This document shows positions 1 through 6,737 of a stretch of 17,258 bases of DNA, in pieces; positions within the stretch are counted from its first letter, which is position 1, and each line of letters begins with the position of its first letter. A model generated the notes under the pieces. The model was not told the DNA's origin and searched no databases. It worked only from the letters and a program-made list of their open reading frames with translations. The stretch spans positions 1 through 17,258 of the forward strand of contig JAEWSZ010000149.1 of the NCBI GenBank assembly GCA_023397905.1, in the 5' to 3' direction. The stretch is from Bacillota bacterium (GTDB lineage Bacteria > Bacillota > Clostridia > Acetivibrionales > DSM-1351). The translations under genes and the position numbers were made by a program.

Positions 1-1
1 A

Positions 2-304
2 ACCGGACATACCAGTTCGACCGGCAATAATAATTCAACAGAACACGACAGATCATCAGAACATAGTAATTCAGGCGAAAAAAAGAAATCCCAGCCCTTC
101 GGTTTTCTCACCTCATTATTCGGCTCAGGTGACCGGGGTGAAAGAGGGGGAAGATCGGGCAAGCCTATTTTTACTGTTTTCGACCGTGATATTTATTTTG
201 ACGACCTGCTCCTGGCGGGGCTGATCGTACTTTTGATGTCCGATAAATTTGAAGATGAAATTCTTATTCTCATACTGGCGTATCTTCTGATAGATATTAT
301 TTAG
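2..304 (+). CDS. C-terminal part of an unknown protein (5' end outside window)
   Basis: An open frame runs from the window edge to a TAG at 302-304 and gives about 100 residues. The first half is polar and low in complexity, rich in Ser, Asn, Glu and His, then Gly and Arg, like a flexible linker. The end is a conserved-looking block (IFTVFDRDIYFDDLLLAGL, then two short hydrophobic helices split by SDKFEDE) that finishes with DII. The Asp pair followed by Leu-rich helices resembles short C-terminal modules seen in clostridial proteins of unknown role, but I cannot name a family. Its stop overlaps the stop of the opposite-strand gene by shared bases TTAG, so the genes converge with no spacer. 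That the frame is real is fairly sure from its composition and the absence of stops; function is unknown. Confidence 0.6.
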   Translation, partial: TGHTSSTGNNNSTEHDRSSEHSNSGEKKKSQPFGFLTSLFGSGDRGERGGRSGKPIFTVFDRDIYFDDLLLAGLIVLLMSDKFEDEILILILAYLLIDII

Positions 305-1191
305 GCGCCCGCTTTTTTAAACTGACTTTTATCACTGCAGCTTTTAAAGGAGGAAAACACAAAACAGACCAGCAGAGCGATAAATATGGTCTTGAATATT
401 ATATTGACTATCAGCAGGATGCTGCTCGCAGCTCCGGACATGGACTGCGCGCCGGCCAGCGAAAAAGTCGCAACCACATATAATGCGTCAAAGAGTATAA
501 TTAAAATATCAAAAATAATAAATTTGGACAGCAGTGTCCAGAAATTATTGTCTGATATTTTTTTTGCAATTTTAAAGTGATTTTTATTATATACAAAGGC
601 CGCCGGATACCAGAAGGCTATATACTGCCGGAAGAATGCGTAGCTGAAGAAAAGGACCGCAATGGTGATAATAAAGATCAATATGCCCGCTACGATATTG
701 ACGGCTCCGCTAAAGGCGTTGTCAATAAAAATGGCCGCAGGGATGGTGGCTATCACAACATAAATGCAGAATAGAACAAATGCGCTTATTGTCCACAGGT
801 TCACCGAAATCATTCTGAAAAAGTATTTTCTCACGCCTTCCAGAAATTCGTTGCGCTCCTTTTTGGCCCTGCCCTCCACTGCGTTGATGAGAATGTTGAA
901 GCAGCCTGACAGCATAAGAGCCAGGATCAATGCGGCGACCAGGACAAAAATGACCAGCGCCAGAATTATACGTACGGCTGTCTGAGGCACAAACACCGTG
1001 TCTATCAGAAACTGTATTATGTTTATATAATCGTCAAAGGGGCTTCCCGTCCGAAACATTGTGATCCCATAAAAAAGGGTCATGAACAGGTTTTCCACAA
1101 CGCATAATATTATACTTAGAGTAATGGCCAGGACCAATATGGACGGTCTTTTGGCAAGCAAGCGGATAGCCGTACTGATTGTTTCCATCAT
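301..1191 (-). CDS. Polytopic membrane protein of unknown function
   Basis: The product is about 296 residues with roughly six strongly hydrophobic spans, starting with one about 18 residues in (ILVLAITLSIILCVVENLF). A hydrophilic Lys/Arg/Glu-rich loop (EGRAKKERNEFLEGVRKYFF) lies between the third and fourth spans, and the tail is Lys/Ser-rich. The layout resembles the poorly characterised integral membrane families related to the YciC type or the glycerophosphodiesterase membrane domain, but there is no catalytic domain and I give no function. I chose the ATG at 1191 (or the adjacent ATG at 1188) because GAAGGAAGG lies just upstream at 1195-1203. The ATG at 1233 would add 14 polar residues and has no ribosome binding site. 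The gene is 168 bases downstream of tex and probably has its own promoter (see 1249-1283). Its stop overlaps that of the convergent gene on the left. Confidence 0.75.
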   Translation of the reverse strand: MMETISTAIRLLAKRPSILVLAITLSIILCVVENLFMTLFYGITMFRTGSPFDDYINIIQFLIDTVFVPQTAVRIILALVIFVLVAALILALMLSGCFNILINAVEGRAKKERNEFLEGVRKYFFRMISVNLWTISAFVLFCIYVVIATIPAAIFIDNAFSGAVNIVAGILIFIITIAVLFFSYAFFRQYIAFWYPAAFVYNKNHFKIAKKISDNNFWTLLSKFIIFDILIILFDALYVVATFSLAGAQSMSGAASSILLIVNIIFKTIFIALLVCFVFSSFKSCSDKSQFKKAGA

Positions 1192-1243
1192 ATTCCTTCC
1201 TTCTGTATCAAGTTCATCTCGGCCTGAGGCCATATCATCAGCG

Positions 1244-1260
1244 TTATGATTGTATCATAA
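1244..1260. repeat. Perfect inverted repeat, operator-like
   Basis: TTATGAT - TGT - ATCATAA is a perfect 7-bp dyad with a 3-base centre. It covers the presumed -10 region of the leftward membrane protein gene. Size and position suit an operator for a dimeric repressor, but no regulator gene lies beside it and it was found by eye. Confidence 0.45.
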
Positions 1261-1283
1261 TCCGTACTCCAAATAAAGTACAA
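1249..1283 (-). promoter_or_regulatory. Candidate promoter for the membrane protein gene
   Basis: Reading the - strand, a weak -35 (TTGTAC, 1278-1283) is followed after 18 bases by TATGAT (1254-1259), with an alternative -10 of TACAAT (1249-1254). The start codon at 1191 would lie about 55 bases downstream of the initiation point. The -10 lies inside a perfect dyad (1244-1260), so a bound regulator could block it. The assignment rests on consensus matching only. Confidence 0.35.
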
Positions 1284-1359
1284 TGTAAGGCTCTGTGCAT
1301 AAAATCAGCTGCCGCCTTCTGAAAAGCCTGAAATTCAGCCGTTATCAGCCTTGTGATTT

Positions 1360-3510
1360 TCAGCTTTCCCTCATACTGAGGGATATCCTTTTTCTGTCCG
1401 CATCCACTTCCAGTACCCTGACCTTTACTATATCTCCCACAGCAACCACCTCCATGGGATTTTTCACAAATCTGTCCGCCAGCTGGGAAATATGGACAAG
1501 CCCGTCCTGATGAACACCGATGTCCACAAATGCACCGAAATCAGCCACATTTCTGACAGTGCCCGTCAGCACCATGCCGGCTTTCAGGTCTTCCAGATGG
1601 AGGACATCCGTATGGAGCACGGGTTTCGGCAGCTCATCCCTGGGATCCCTGCCGGGCTTCAAAAGCTCGTCTATTATATCCTTCAAGGTGGGCAGGCCGA
1701 TTTCAAGCTCCTTGGCAATATTGGCCTTGCCGTCCTGGTGGGCCCTTTTATCCAGATCCCCGATATTCCTGAGCACCACATCCTCCAGAGTATATCCCAT
1801 TTTCTTCAGAAGCCTTTCCGCCGCCGTATAGGATTCCGGATGCACCGAGGTATTGTCCAGGATATTTGCACCGTCTGTGATCCTGAGGAAGCCGGCGCAC
1901 TGCTCAAATGTCTTGCTGCCCAGCTTTTTGACCTTTTTTATTTCTTCCCTGCTCTTAAATTTCCCGTTTTGCTCCCTGTACTCCACCACATTTTTTGCAA
2001 TTGAGGCGGAGACCCCTGAAATATATGACAACAGAGGCGCAGAAGCCGTATTCAGATCCACTCCCACATTGTTTACGCAGGCCTCTACAACCCCTCCAAG
2101 GGATTCATCCAGCTTTTTCTGGTTCATGTCATGCTGGTACTGGCCCACTCCTATGGCTTTCGGGTCGATTTTTACCAGCTCTGCAAGGGGATCCTGAAGC
2201 CTCCTTGCAATGGATACGGCGCTGCGCAGCGCCACATCAAAATCAGGAAACTCCTCCGCTCCCAGCTTTGATGCAGAGTACACCGAAGCTCCCGCTTCAC
2301 TGACCACCATGTAATATACCTTTTTGTCTATTTCCTTTAGAAGCTCCACCACAAAAAGCTCGGATTCCTTTGAGGCCGTGCCGTTTCCAATGGAAATTAT
2401 GTCAACGTCATATTTTTCTATCATTTGCTTTACCTTGGCCTTTGCCTCCTCAACCTTGTTCTGGGGCGGCGTAGGATATATGACCGTGGTAGTGAGCACC
2501 TTTCCGGTTTCATCGACCACAGCCAGCTTGCAGCCGGTCCTGTAGGCCGGATCCAGCCCCAATACCACCCTGTCCTTTACGGGAGGCTGCAGCAGCAGGT
2601 TCCTGAGATTCTCTGAAAACACCTTCATAGCCTGTTCCTGTGCCGTTTCCGTCAGCTGATTCCTTATATCCCTTTCCAGGGACGGGAAAATAAGCCTGCT
2701 GTACGAATCCTCCACAGCGCTTTCAACACATCTTGCCATTTCGGCATTTGTGTTCCTGACCGTCCTTCCTTTCAGAAAAGCCAGGCACATACTGCTGTCC
2801 ACATCTATTTTAACCTGCAGGAATTCTTCCTTTTCTCCCCTGTTCAGTGCAAGTACCCTGTGATTGGCTATCTTTGCCGCGGGCTCTTTAAAGGAATAGT
2901 ACATCCTGTACACCGAATCCTCTTCTTTTCTGGCCGCAGAGACTATCATCCCGTTGCGGAATATTATCTCCCTGAGGGCCTTCCTGTATTCGGCATTATC
3001 CGATATCTCTTCGGCGATTATATCCATTGCGCCGGCTATGGCCTCCTCCGCGTTGTTCACTCCCTTATCCGGGTCCGCATACCCTGCGGCAATGTCCTGC
3101 AAAGGAGTCCGTGAAGACATCTGTGCCAGTATGATGGCTGCCAGAGGTTCAAGGCCTTTTTCCTTTGCCACCGACGCCCTGGTTTTCCGCTTGACCTTAT
3201 ATGGCCTGTAAATATCCTCTATTTCCTGAAGGGTGACCGCCCTGTCCAGAGAACGGCCGATATCTTCAGTCAGCTTGCCCTGCTCTTCTATGAGACGTCT
3301 TACATCTTCCCGGCGCTCATCCAGATTTCTGAGATATACAAGGCGCTCATGGAGTTCTCTTAAAACCTGGTCGTTGAGCTCGCCTGTTACTTCCTTTCTG
3401 TAACGTGCTATAAACGGTATGGTATTTCCTTCATCGATGAGCTTTACCGTATTCTGCACCTGAAACGGCTTTAAATTGAATTCCTTTATCAATTGGTCAA
3501 TAATATTCAT
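1360..3510 (-). CDS. tex: Tex family S1 RNA-binding transcription accessory protein
   Basis: The 716-residue length matches the Tex/YhgF family. Order of domains: an N-terminal helical Tex domain (about 1-200, with the typical IPFIARYRKEVTGEL near residue 32 and EDIYRPYKVKRKTRA near 100); a YqgF/RNase H-like domain from about residue 320 (VVLGLDPAYRTGCKLAVVD); helix-hairpin-helix repeats around 490-560 (VGVDLNTASAPLLSYISGV, FKSREEIKKVKKLG); and a C-terminal S1 fold in roughly the last 75 residues (GTVRNVADFGAFVDIGVHQD, ending RISLSMRES). Tex is a cytoplasmic nucleic-acid-binding protein that associates with RNA polymerase in other bacteria; its exact task is unsettled. The start at 3510 has GAGGTG six bases upstream. 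The PfkB-type kinase gene lies 44 bases upstream on the same strand, so the two may share a transcript, though no functional link is obvious. Complete and without unusual features. Confidence 0.96.
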   Translation of the reverse strand: MNIIDQLIKEFNLKPFQVQNTVKLIDEGNTIPFIARYRKEVTGELNDQVLRELHERLVYLRNLDERREDVRRLIEEQGKLTEDIGRSLDRAVTLQEIEDIYRPYKVKRKTRASVAKEKGLEPLAAIILAQMSSRTPLQDIAAGYADPDKGVNNAEEAIAGAMDIIAEEISDNAEYRKALREIIFRNGMIVSAARKEEDSVYRMYYSFKEPAAKIANHRVLALNRGEKEEFLQVKIDVDSSMCLAFLKGRTVRNTNAEMARCVESAVEDSYSRLIFPSLERDIRNQLTETAQEQAMKVFSENLRNLLLQPPVKDRVVLGLDPAYRTGCKLAVVDETGKVLTTTVIYPTPPQNKVEEAKAKVKQMIEKYDVDIISIGNGTASKESELFVVELLKEIDKKVYYMVVSEAGASVYSASKLGAEEFPDFDVALRSAVSIARRLQDPLAELVKIDPKAIGVGQYQHDMNQKKLDESLGGVVEACVNNVGVDLNTASAPLLSYISGVSASIAKNVVEYREQNGKFKSREEIKKVKKLGSKTFEQCAGFLRITDGANILDNTSVHPESYTAAERLLKKMGYTLEDVVLRNIGDLDKRAHQDGKANIAKELEIGLPTLKDIIDELLKPGRDPRDELPKPVLHTDVLHLEDLKAGMVLTGTVRNVADFGAFVDIGVHQDGLVHISQLADRFVKNPMEVVAVGDIVKVRVLEVDADRKRISLSMRES

Positions 3511-3554
3511 GCCTGCACCTCATAGTAATTTTTACAAAACCCTTTAAATATTTT

Positions 3555-4484
3555 TCAGATTTCTTTTATAATTAAATCTTTCTTCAAAGCTTCCATTCTC
3601 TTTCTGTCTATCATTCCTATTTCAACGAATTCGGTGTTTGAGGCGGCGCACAGGCATCCCAGCCCAAAGCTGTCCGCTGTTGAAAGGCCGCCTGCCAGGC
3701 CTGTGCTTATGCCCGCCACCATGGAATCTCCGGAGCCTATGGTATTGGCCACGTTTACCTCAAGGGGATATGCTTTATAGGCTTCTGACCCGGTTACCAG
3801 CAAAGCGCCTTCCGCGCCCAGAGAAGTGACCACAGAGCCCACTCCCTTTTTGATGATTTCCCTGCAGGCATTGACTATCTCGCCTTCGGAGGCGAACTGT
3901 GTCTTGAAATAGGCCGAAAGCTCCTTCAAATTTGGCTTTATCATGTATGGGCCCGCCTCAACCCCCAGCTGTAAAACCTCTCCGCTGGAATCCAGTATGG
4001 TCCTGACGCCAAATTTGTTTGCTTCCCTTATAAGGGCCCCATAAGCCTCTGTGCCCACTCCCCTGGGAAGCCCTCCCGAGCACACCAGAACATGTGTATC
4101 TCCGATCCGGCTGCTGAAAGCCTCCAGAAATGACGCCCAGGCGGTCTCATCAATGGTGGGGCCCTCCTCCAGTATCTCAGTCTCCCGGTTGTTCACCCTG
4201 TCTATAATATTGTTGTTGGTTCTGGACTGGCCCGGAACCTGAAGGAAACGGGTCTCTGCCCCAATGCTGGAAAGGCTGTCTTCCAGCCATTGCCCTGTGG
4301 CGCCTGCCTTAAAGCCCAGCACCGTCACTTCGTGTCCCAGCATTTTCGCCACTCTTGCCACGTTTATTCCCTTGCCTCCGGGTGACTGGAGGCAGTTTCC
4401 CACCCTGTACAGTTCTCCGGCGCAAAAATCGTCTATAACATAAATCTTATCCACCGCGGGACTCAAGGACAATACGGTTATCAT
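3555..4484 (-). CDS. PfkB-family hexose-phosphate kinase, 1-phosphofructokinase (FruK/LacC) type
   Basis: The 309-residue cytoplasmic sugar kinase is of normal length for FruK or LacC. It starts with the subfamily N-terminus (MITVLSLSPAVDKIYVI), has the substrate-binding GGKGINVARV at 36-45, and carries the C-terminal signature NTIGSGDSMVAG with the catalytic Asp at about 253. GSGD replaces the commoner GAGD, a conservative change. The family phosphorylates fructose 1-phosphate or tagatose 6-phosphate with ATP to feed glycolysis. Motifs favour 1-phosphofructokinase, but there is no fructose PTS gene or FruR-type repressor beside it, which is unusual for a true fruK, so the substrate is left open. 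The start at 4484 has GGAGG four bases upstream. A stem-loop lies directly before that site, and tex follows 44 bases downstream. Confidence 0.88.
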   Translation of the reverse strand: MITVLSLSPAVDKIYVIDDFCAGELYRVGNCLQSPGGKGINVARVAKMLGHEVTVLGFKAGATGQWLEDSLSSIGAETRFLQVPGQSRTNNNIIDRVNNRETEILEEGPTIDETAWASFLEAFSSRIGDTHVLVCSGGLPRGVGTEAYGALIREANKFGVRTILDSSGEVLQLGVEAGPYMIKPNLKELSAYFKTQFASEGEIVNACREIIKKGVGSVVTSLGAEGALLVTGSEAYKAYPLEVNVANTIGSGDSMVAGISTGLAGGLSTADSFGLGCLCAASNTEFVEIGMIDRKRMEALKKDLIIKEI

Positions 4485-4501
4485 GCGGCCTCCATATGTA
4501 A

Positions 4502-4522
4502 AGGCAGGTTATCCCCCTGCCT
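4502..4522 (-). promoter_or_regulatory. Stem-loop in the kinase gene leader
   Basis: AGGCAGG (4502-4508) and CCTGCCT (4516-4522) form a perfect 7-bp, GC-rich stem with a 7-base loop. On the - strand it ends about eight bases before the ribosome binding site (4489-4493) of the PfkB-type kinase gene. Only a short run of three T follows it, so it makes a poor terminator. A leader hairpin affecting translation or mRNA stability is equally possible. Confidence 0.4.
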
Positions 4523-4547
4523 GTTATTCAGATTTATATTCCCGCAG

Positions 4548-4585
4548 AATGGTATAATATCTGCCGATGCAGATATTATACCATT
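4548..4585. repeat. Perfect 17-bp inverted repeat with 4-base loop, containing TATAAT on both strands
   Basis: The arms 4548-4564 and 4569-4585 are exact reverse complements around CGAT. Each arm contains GGTATAAT, so a consensus -10 hexamer is present on both strands. No good -35 lies 16-18 bases upstream on the - strand. There is no run of T after either arm, so it is not a standard terminator. It lies 64 bases upstream of the kinase start codon. Possible roles are an operator, a cruciform-prone site, or one copy of a dispersed palindromic repeat. Confidence 0.6.
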
Positions 4586-4666
4586 AAAATCCCATACAGG
4601 AATATATTTTTTGTGAATTGAGACCATATGAAAGTACTTTCCTGCCTCAGGTCAAAGGCATAATAA

Positions 4667-4699
4667 CGGGGACGTCCTCAAAACTCAGAGCCGTCCCCG
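4667..4699. repeat. GC-rich hairpin (CGGGGACG ... CGTCCCCG), REP-like or terminator
   Basis: CGGGGACG (4667-4674) pairs perfectly with CGTCCCCG (4692-4699) across a 17-base spacer, within which CTC and GAG can extend the stem. It lies 24 bases past the stop of the 40-residue peptide gene on the - strand, where it could act as a terminator, although only GTTATTATG follows. Short hairpins built on GGGGACG/CGTCCCC resemble dispersed palindromic elements of some clostridial genomes. A genome-wide copy count would decide between the two. Confidence 0.45.
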
Positions 4700-4723
4700 C
4701 CATATAGTCTTTCCGGCTTCAGG

Positions 4724-4846
4724 CTATTTTCCCGCCTTGCTGCCGTTTCCCTTTTTCCCTCCGCCGTTGCTGTTCTTGTTTTCTCCCAGCTGGTCGTTAT
4801 TAAAAGGAACATCCTGATTACTGTTTTTGGTCTTATTCTTGCCCAT
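4724..4846 (-). CDS. Small Asn/Lys/Gly-rich peptide, 40 residues, unknown function
   Basis: The ATG at 4846 is preceded by GAGGAAAGGA with about eight bases of spacing and gives MGKNKTKNSNQDVPFNN followed by an Asn/Gly/Lys tail (GGGKKGNGSKAGK). An in-frame ATG at 4855 and the longest start at 4921 are possible; the longer form adds a Cys/Arg-rich segment unlike the rest and has no ribosome binding site. The peptide is highly basic, hydrophilic, without hydrophobic core, and presumably disordered. This composition recalls minor small acid-soluble spore proteins and other short clostridial Asn/Lys peptides, but it lacks a diagnostic SASP motif, so that link is only a guess. The good ribosome binding site and the hairpin after its stop support a real gene. 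Confidence 0.5.
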   Translation of the reverse strand: MGKNKTKNSNQDVPFNNDQLGENKNSNGGGKKGNGSKAGK

Positions 4847-4919
4847 AAACAACATCCTTTCCTCTATGCCGCATTTACCGCCGGAAAAACCTCTCCGGCA
4901 TTTTAATAATATTCTTGAC

Positions 4920-4937
4920 ATATTTTTATAAAAATAT
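4920..4937. repeat. 18-bp AT-only palindrome
   Basis: ATATTTTTATAAAAATAT is a perfect palindrome between the 40-residue peptide gene and the end of the YjdF-type gene. It is preceded on the + strand by TTGACA (4915-4920), but no + strand gene follows. It may be part of the - strand promoter region for the peptide gene, or a chance product of AT-rich sequence. Confidence 0.35.
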
Positions 4938-4959
4938 TATCCGGGCGGCATAATTTTTT

Positions 4960-5646
4960 TCAGTTGTTGCGGTAGGAGACCATATGTATTCTGCGGTTTT
5001 TTTTGAGCTTCATGAATATGCAGGTCCCCATATTCAGCACCGAACCCAGCAGTCCGGCCGTAATGCCCTTCTGGGAATCCCATATGTCCCCCTGGGCCCC
5101 CGTAAACACCTGTGCCTGCCGGGAACCGAACAAAAAGCCGGTACACATTTCAAATATGGAATTCAGGGCGCATATGGCCATGATCACAGTCACCGCAATT
5201 ATGCAGGCTTCTATGTACCTCAGCCTCAGCCTCCGGTAAAGCACCTCCAGCACCGGTGTTGAGATCAGCAATCCGAAGGCGAAGCCCACAAACCTGTCAT
5301 AATTGTTCCTGTCAAAGCCAAACAGCACTTTCATCCATTCCCCCACGGGACAGAGCGAATATGTATAATGGGCGCCTACGGAATGGAGAATCAGCAGGAC
5401 AAGAATGCAGGCGTAGGACAGGTTGGTCAGCCTGCCCTTCCGGTATAATATGACCGATATGGCAATCAGGACCGCAGAAGCTATGTTTTCATACCACCAT
5501 TCAAAAACATCCACAGGCCGCAGGGATAAGACAATAAATACCGCCGCGTAAATCGCGATCATAAATTGGAGGGGCCTATCCTTCCTGAACGGCAAGGTGT
5601 GCCTTGAAGTAAAAATAAGAGAATACTTTCTCTTTTTAACCGACAT
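4960..5646 (-). CDS. YjdF/DUF2238-type integral membrane protein
   Basis: The protein is about 228 residues with about six membrane spans. It carries the hallmark features of the DUF2238 (YjdF) family: VFEWWYENIAS after the first span, LHSVGAHYTYSLCPVGEW in the middle, GFDRNNYDRFVGFAFGLL next, and FTGAQGDIWDSQKGITAGL near the C-terminus, where the QGDxWDxQKD-like motif is characteristic. The family is widespread but has no established biochemical function; the conserved polar residues inside membrane spans suggest a transporter or membrane enzyme. I chose the ATG at 5646 because AGGAGGT (5651-5657) lies four to five bases before it; the ATG at 5673 has no such site. The tail is Lys/Arg-rich and ends RIHMVSYRNN. 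It is transcribed away from the GtrA gene, so the 5647-5853 interval should hold divergent promoters. Confidence 0.85.
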   Translation of the reverse strand: MSVKKRKYSLIFTSRHTLPFRKDRPLQFMIAIYAAVFIVLSLRPVDVFEWWYENIASAVLIAISVILYRKGRLTNLSYACILVLLILHSVGAHYTYSLCPVGEWMKVLFGFDRNNYDRFVGFAFGLLISTPVLEVLYRRLRLRYIEACIIAVTVIMAICALNSIFEMCTGFLFGSRQAQVFTGAQGDIWDSQKGITAGLLGSVLNMGTCIFMKLKKNRRIHMVSYRNN

Positions 5647-5853
5647 CCCAACCTCCTGAATAATATTTTCCAAAGCTCATCCATAAATGCGCCGGAGCGC
5701 GCTATTAATATTGCATCTGTTAATTGCCGCTGGTTATGGTAAAATAAAAAACATCGGATAAGTTTTTATATTATTATATATACTGCCGCGCCTGCAAATA
5801 TGTCACAGTTATTGCATGGTCCCGGCTATAAAAACAGCTCGGAAGGGAACGAC

Positions 5854-6261
5854 ATGGAAAAGATAAAATTAATGCTTGACAGGCTGATAAAGTCCGGAAT
5901 TATCAAATACGGGCTGGTTGGAGTAATCAATACCGTGGTTACGGCTGTGGTGATATTTGCCCTTATGAATGTATTCGGCGTATCCTACAGGATTTCCAAC
6001 ATGGCAGGCTACATCGCCGGATTTTTCAACAGCTTTGTCTTAAACAAGTTCTGGACCTTCAAGGGAAAACAGGCGTCGACTGTAAGGCAGTTTCTGAGGT
6101 TTACGGCGGTCTTTGCCGTCTGTTACCTGCTTCAGCACGGCCTGTTGGTTATACTGGTGGAAAAACTGCTTTTGGGCCAGAATCTGTCCACCCTTATAGC
6201 CATGGTTTTCTATACTGTCCTGGGCTTCTTTTTTAACAAGCTGTTTACCTTTAAAAAATAA
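5854..6261 (+). CDS. GtrA family membrane protein
   Basis: From the ATG at 5854 (AAGGGA-type site about seven bases upstream) the product is 135 residues with four membrane spans, standard for GtrA/DPMS-like proteins. Recognisable features are IKYGLVGVINTVVTAVVIFAL in span 1, SNMAGYIAGFFNSFVLNKFWTF in span 2 with the conserved Asn and the NKxWTF-type end, and a closing FYTVLGFFFNKLFTFKK repeat of that motif. GtrA proteins are thought to help move polyprenyl-phosphate-linked sugars across the cytoplasmic membrane for glycosylation of cell-surface polymers. No glycosyltransferase gene accompanies it here, so the partner is unknown. An earlier in-frame ATG at 5800 lacks a ribosome binding site. 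A weak stem (AAGGC/GCCTT) follows the stop but has no U-tract. Confidence 0.88.
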   Translation: MEKIKLMLDRLIKSGIIKYGLVGVINTVVTAVVIFALMNVFGVSYRISNMAGYIAGFFNSFVLNKFWTFKGKQASTVRQFLRFTAVFAVCYLLQHGLLVILVEKLLLGQNLSTLIAMVFYTVLGFFFNKLFTFKK

Positions 6262-6392
6262 TTTGCAAGGCATGGCCGCCTTCACATAAAATTATTCATG
6301 GCAATTGCTTATTTATTCTCCATATTGTAAATACTAATTTTGAACGCTGCATCTCACAACCGGTATTTATTAAAACGGAGGTAAGCAAAAAC

Positions 6393-6656
6393 ATGAATGA
6401 AAAGATTACGGCTCTCTATACAAATTTATGCGATGCAAATAATGCAATGGGCGTATTAAAAGACAACGGAATAAAAACGGCTTGTCTGAATACCTCAGAA
6501 TGCGGACTTCACAATAGCTTCAATCCCAGGAACAGGATAAGCAAATTCCCGGGAGCAGTTGCATCAACCGTAGTCAGGCTGGAAATAGACATTGATCCCC
6601 AAAACAGGGACACCGCGCTTTCCATGGTGGAAAACAGCTTTGGCGTTATTGAATAA
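6393..6656 (+). CDS. Small conserved-looking protein, 87 residues, unknown function
   Basis: The ATG at 6393 has GGAGGT (6377-6382) ten bases upstream. The product is soluble and mixed in composition. It reads like a strand-helix-strand unit at the start (KITALYTNLCDANNAMGVLK then GIKTACLNTS) and a second strand-helix at the end (STVVRLEIDIDPQNRDTALSMVENSFG). This gives a ferredoxin-like alternation recalling N-terminal modules of YflT-type general stress proteins, but length and motifs do not match well enough to assign a family. Two Cys residues (about 13 and 31) and a third at about 37 are present without a metal-binding spacing. It lies 131 bases after the GtrA gene and 81 before the pseudouridine synthase gene. 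The codon pattern and ribosome binding site support a true gene. Confidence 0.7.
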   Translation: MNEKITALYTNLCDANNAMGVLKDNGIKTACLNTSECGLHNSFNPRNRISKFPGAVASTVVRLEIDIDPQNRDTALSMVENSFGVIE

Positions 6657-6675
6657 TATGGCATTTTAATATAAT
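6649..6675 (+). promoter_or_regulatory. Candidate promoter for the pseudouridine synthase gene
   Basis: A perfect -10 TATAAT (6670-6675) has TTGAAT (6649-6654) 15 bases upstream, a short spacer. It would start transcription near 6682, about 55 bases before the start codon at 6738. The -35 overlaps the end of the preceding gene. Consensus match only. Confidence 0.35.
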
Positions 6676-6737
6676 TGCCTGGTTGTGGGATGTAATACCA
6701 ATTCCGGACAGCGCAGGCTCCGGAAGTAGGGGACAAA

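Noticed and set aside
1492..2004. Open frame of 170 codons on the + strand
   Set aside because: It lies wholly inside tex on the opposite strand, has no ribosome binding site and an unstructured composition.
4915..4937. TTGACA followed by AT-rich sequence, resembling a + strand promoter
   Set aside because: No -10 at proper spacing and no + strand gene follows for over 900 bases.
6267..6282. AAGGC/GCCTT hairpin after the GtrA gene as a terminator
   Set aside because: The stem has only five pairs and no U-tract follows.
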